Assembly (NCBI RefSeq): GCF_015477805.1 | Contig: NZ_JADLQL010000003.1 | Location: 1 to 64,000, forward strand | Direction: 5' to 3' | Source: Nocardia flavorosea | GTDB lineage: Bacteria > Actinomycetota > Actinomycetes > Mycobacteriales > Mycobacteriaceae | Length of the DNA: 64,000 nucleotides | Shown here: positions 63,631 through 64,000 of the stretch, piece by piece | Numbering within the stretch: the stretch's first letter is position 1 | Layout of the letters: each line of letters starts with the position of its first letter | Notes under the pieces: generated by a model | Databases searched by the model: none | The model's input: only the letters and a program-made list of their open reading frames with translations | What the model was told of the DNA's origin: nothing | Translations under genes and position numbers: made by a program

Positions 63631-64000
63631 TCAGCGGTCCAGAACCGACAGCATTCCCGATACGGCGGCCGGCCAGGTGAACTGTTCGGCCCGCTGCCGG
63701 GCCGCGTCCCGGCGTCGGGCGGCCGGCCGGGCGAGAACATCGGTGACGGCATCGGCGAACGCCGCCGGGTCGTCGGCGGCCACCGCGCCGCACTCGGCGG
63801 TCACGATATCGGCCAGGGCCGAGGACCGGCTGGCCACCACCGGCGTACCCGCGGCGAGGGCCTCCAGTGCGGCAAGGCCGAACGTTTCGTGCGGACCGGG
63901 TGCGAGCGAAATATCGGCAGTGGCCAGCAATCTGGCCACCTCGGCGCGATCGGTGATGAATCCGGTGAAATGGACCGCGGGCACACCGTCCGCGAGCACC
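63631..64000 (-). CDS. GT4-family glycosyltransferase, C-terminal part (N-terminus beyond window)
   Basis: The visible 123 residues are the C-terminal nucleotide-sugar-binding half of a GT-B glycosyltransferase: PGPHETFGLAALEALAAGTP with the conserved E-x7-E motif, then VVASRSSALADIVTAECGAV and a final Trp-containing helix (QFTWPAAVSGMLSVL). The wording resembles the mycobacterial alpha-mannosyltransferase MgtA/PimB group, which acts on glycolipids, but the donor and acceptor cannot be told from this part. Confidence 0.88.
   Translation of the reverse strand, partial: VLADGVPAVHFTGFITDRAEVARLLATADISLAPGPHETFGLAALEALAAGTPVVASRSSALADIVTAECGAVAADDPAAFADAVTDVLARPAARRRDAARQRAEQFTWPAAVSGMLSVLDR

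Overview
The window is high-GC actinobacterial DNA of the mycolic-acid group, most likely Nocardia or a close relative. Evidence: MspA-type mycolate-membrane porins, the mprA-mprB-pepD-moaB2 block, a full zinc-independent ribosomal protein set, conservon signalling genes, a glp/glpR pair and an NRPS. From memory of the M. tuberculosis H37Rv map, the chromosomal backbone follows the order Rv0944 to Rv0996: Fpg-like glycosylase, pgi, chorismate mutase, uvrD1/pcrA, M23 peptidase, sucCD, DUF5336, perM, purNH, then mprAB-pepD-moaB2, SAF protein, FmdB, 5-FTHF cyclo-ligase, galU, moeA-like glp, GNAT, glpR. Blocks absent from that order are inserted between these genes.

Layout. 1-2.0 kb: 3' end of an NRPS gene (A-PCP-TE) with a strong terminator. 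2.1-3.8 kb: a Uma2 nuclease remnant, a 2-TM ion channel and an Fpg/Nei glycosylase. 4.0-8.5 kb (minus): cobF, DUF2630, a disulfide oxidoreductase and a carboxylesterase, tightly packed. 8.5-12.8 kb: a 16-bp [13 protein letters not shown], thyA-folA, a cupin, then a DyP peroxidase with an encapsulin-targeting tail followed by encapsulin. 13-18.8 kb: a membrane protein, a condensation-like acyltransferase, pgi and a GabD-type aldehyde dehydrogenase. 18.9-32 kb: chorismate mutase, pcrA, LytM-type peptidase, sucCD, DUF5336, perM and purNH. 32.5-36.5 kb: two small exported proteins, then divergent zinc-independent ribosomal operons (rpmB-rpmG-rpsN-rpsR and a CobW/Mrf-like gene-rpmE-rpmF) around two Zur-like boxes. 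36.8-42.4 kb (minus): a conservon (kinase, roadblock, DUF742, GTPase) plus an MHYT protein and a coiled-coil membrane protein. 42.6-47.1 kb: the MprAB envelope-stress system and its PepD protease, with MprA-like boxes. 47.4-50.9 kb: two tandem pairs of MspA/Nfp porins behind a 42-bp palindrome with a perfect CRP core. 50.9-57.9 kb: SAF, FmdB, cyclo-ligase, galU, glp, GNAT, glpR. 58.0 kb: tRNA-Ala(CGC).

58.1-62.6 kb is the most striking accessory block. A TetR regulator diverges from a three-gene cluster encoding an ABC-F ribosome-protection-type ATPase, a CatB/Vat-type xenobiotic acetyltransferase and an erythromycin-esterase family hydrolase. Together these would combine target protection, drug acetylation and drug hydrolysis. 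The ABC-F gene has an overlapping upstream leader frame and a hairpin over its Shine-Dalgarno, which suggests translational attenuation. The window ends with a DUF4254 gene and the C-terminal part of a GT4 glycosyltransferase.

All functional calls come from reading motifs and gene order. No database search was possible.
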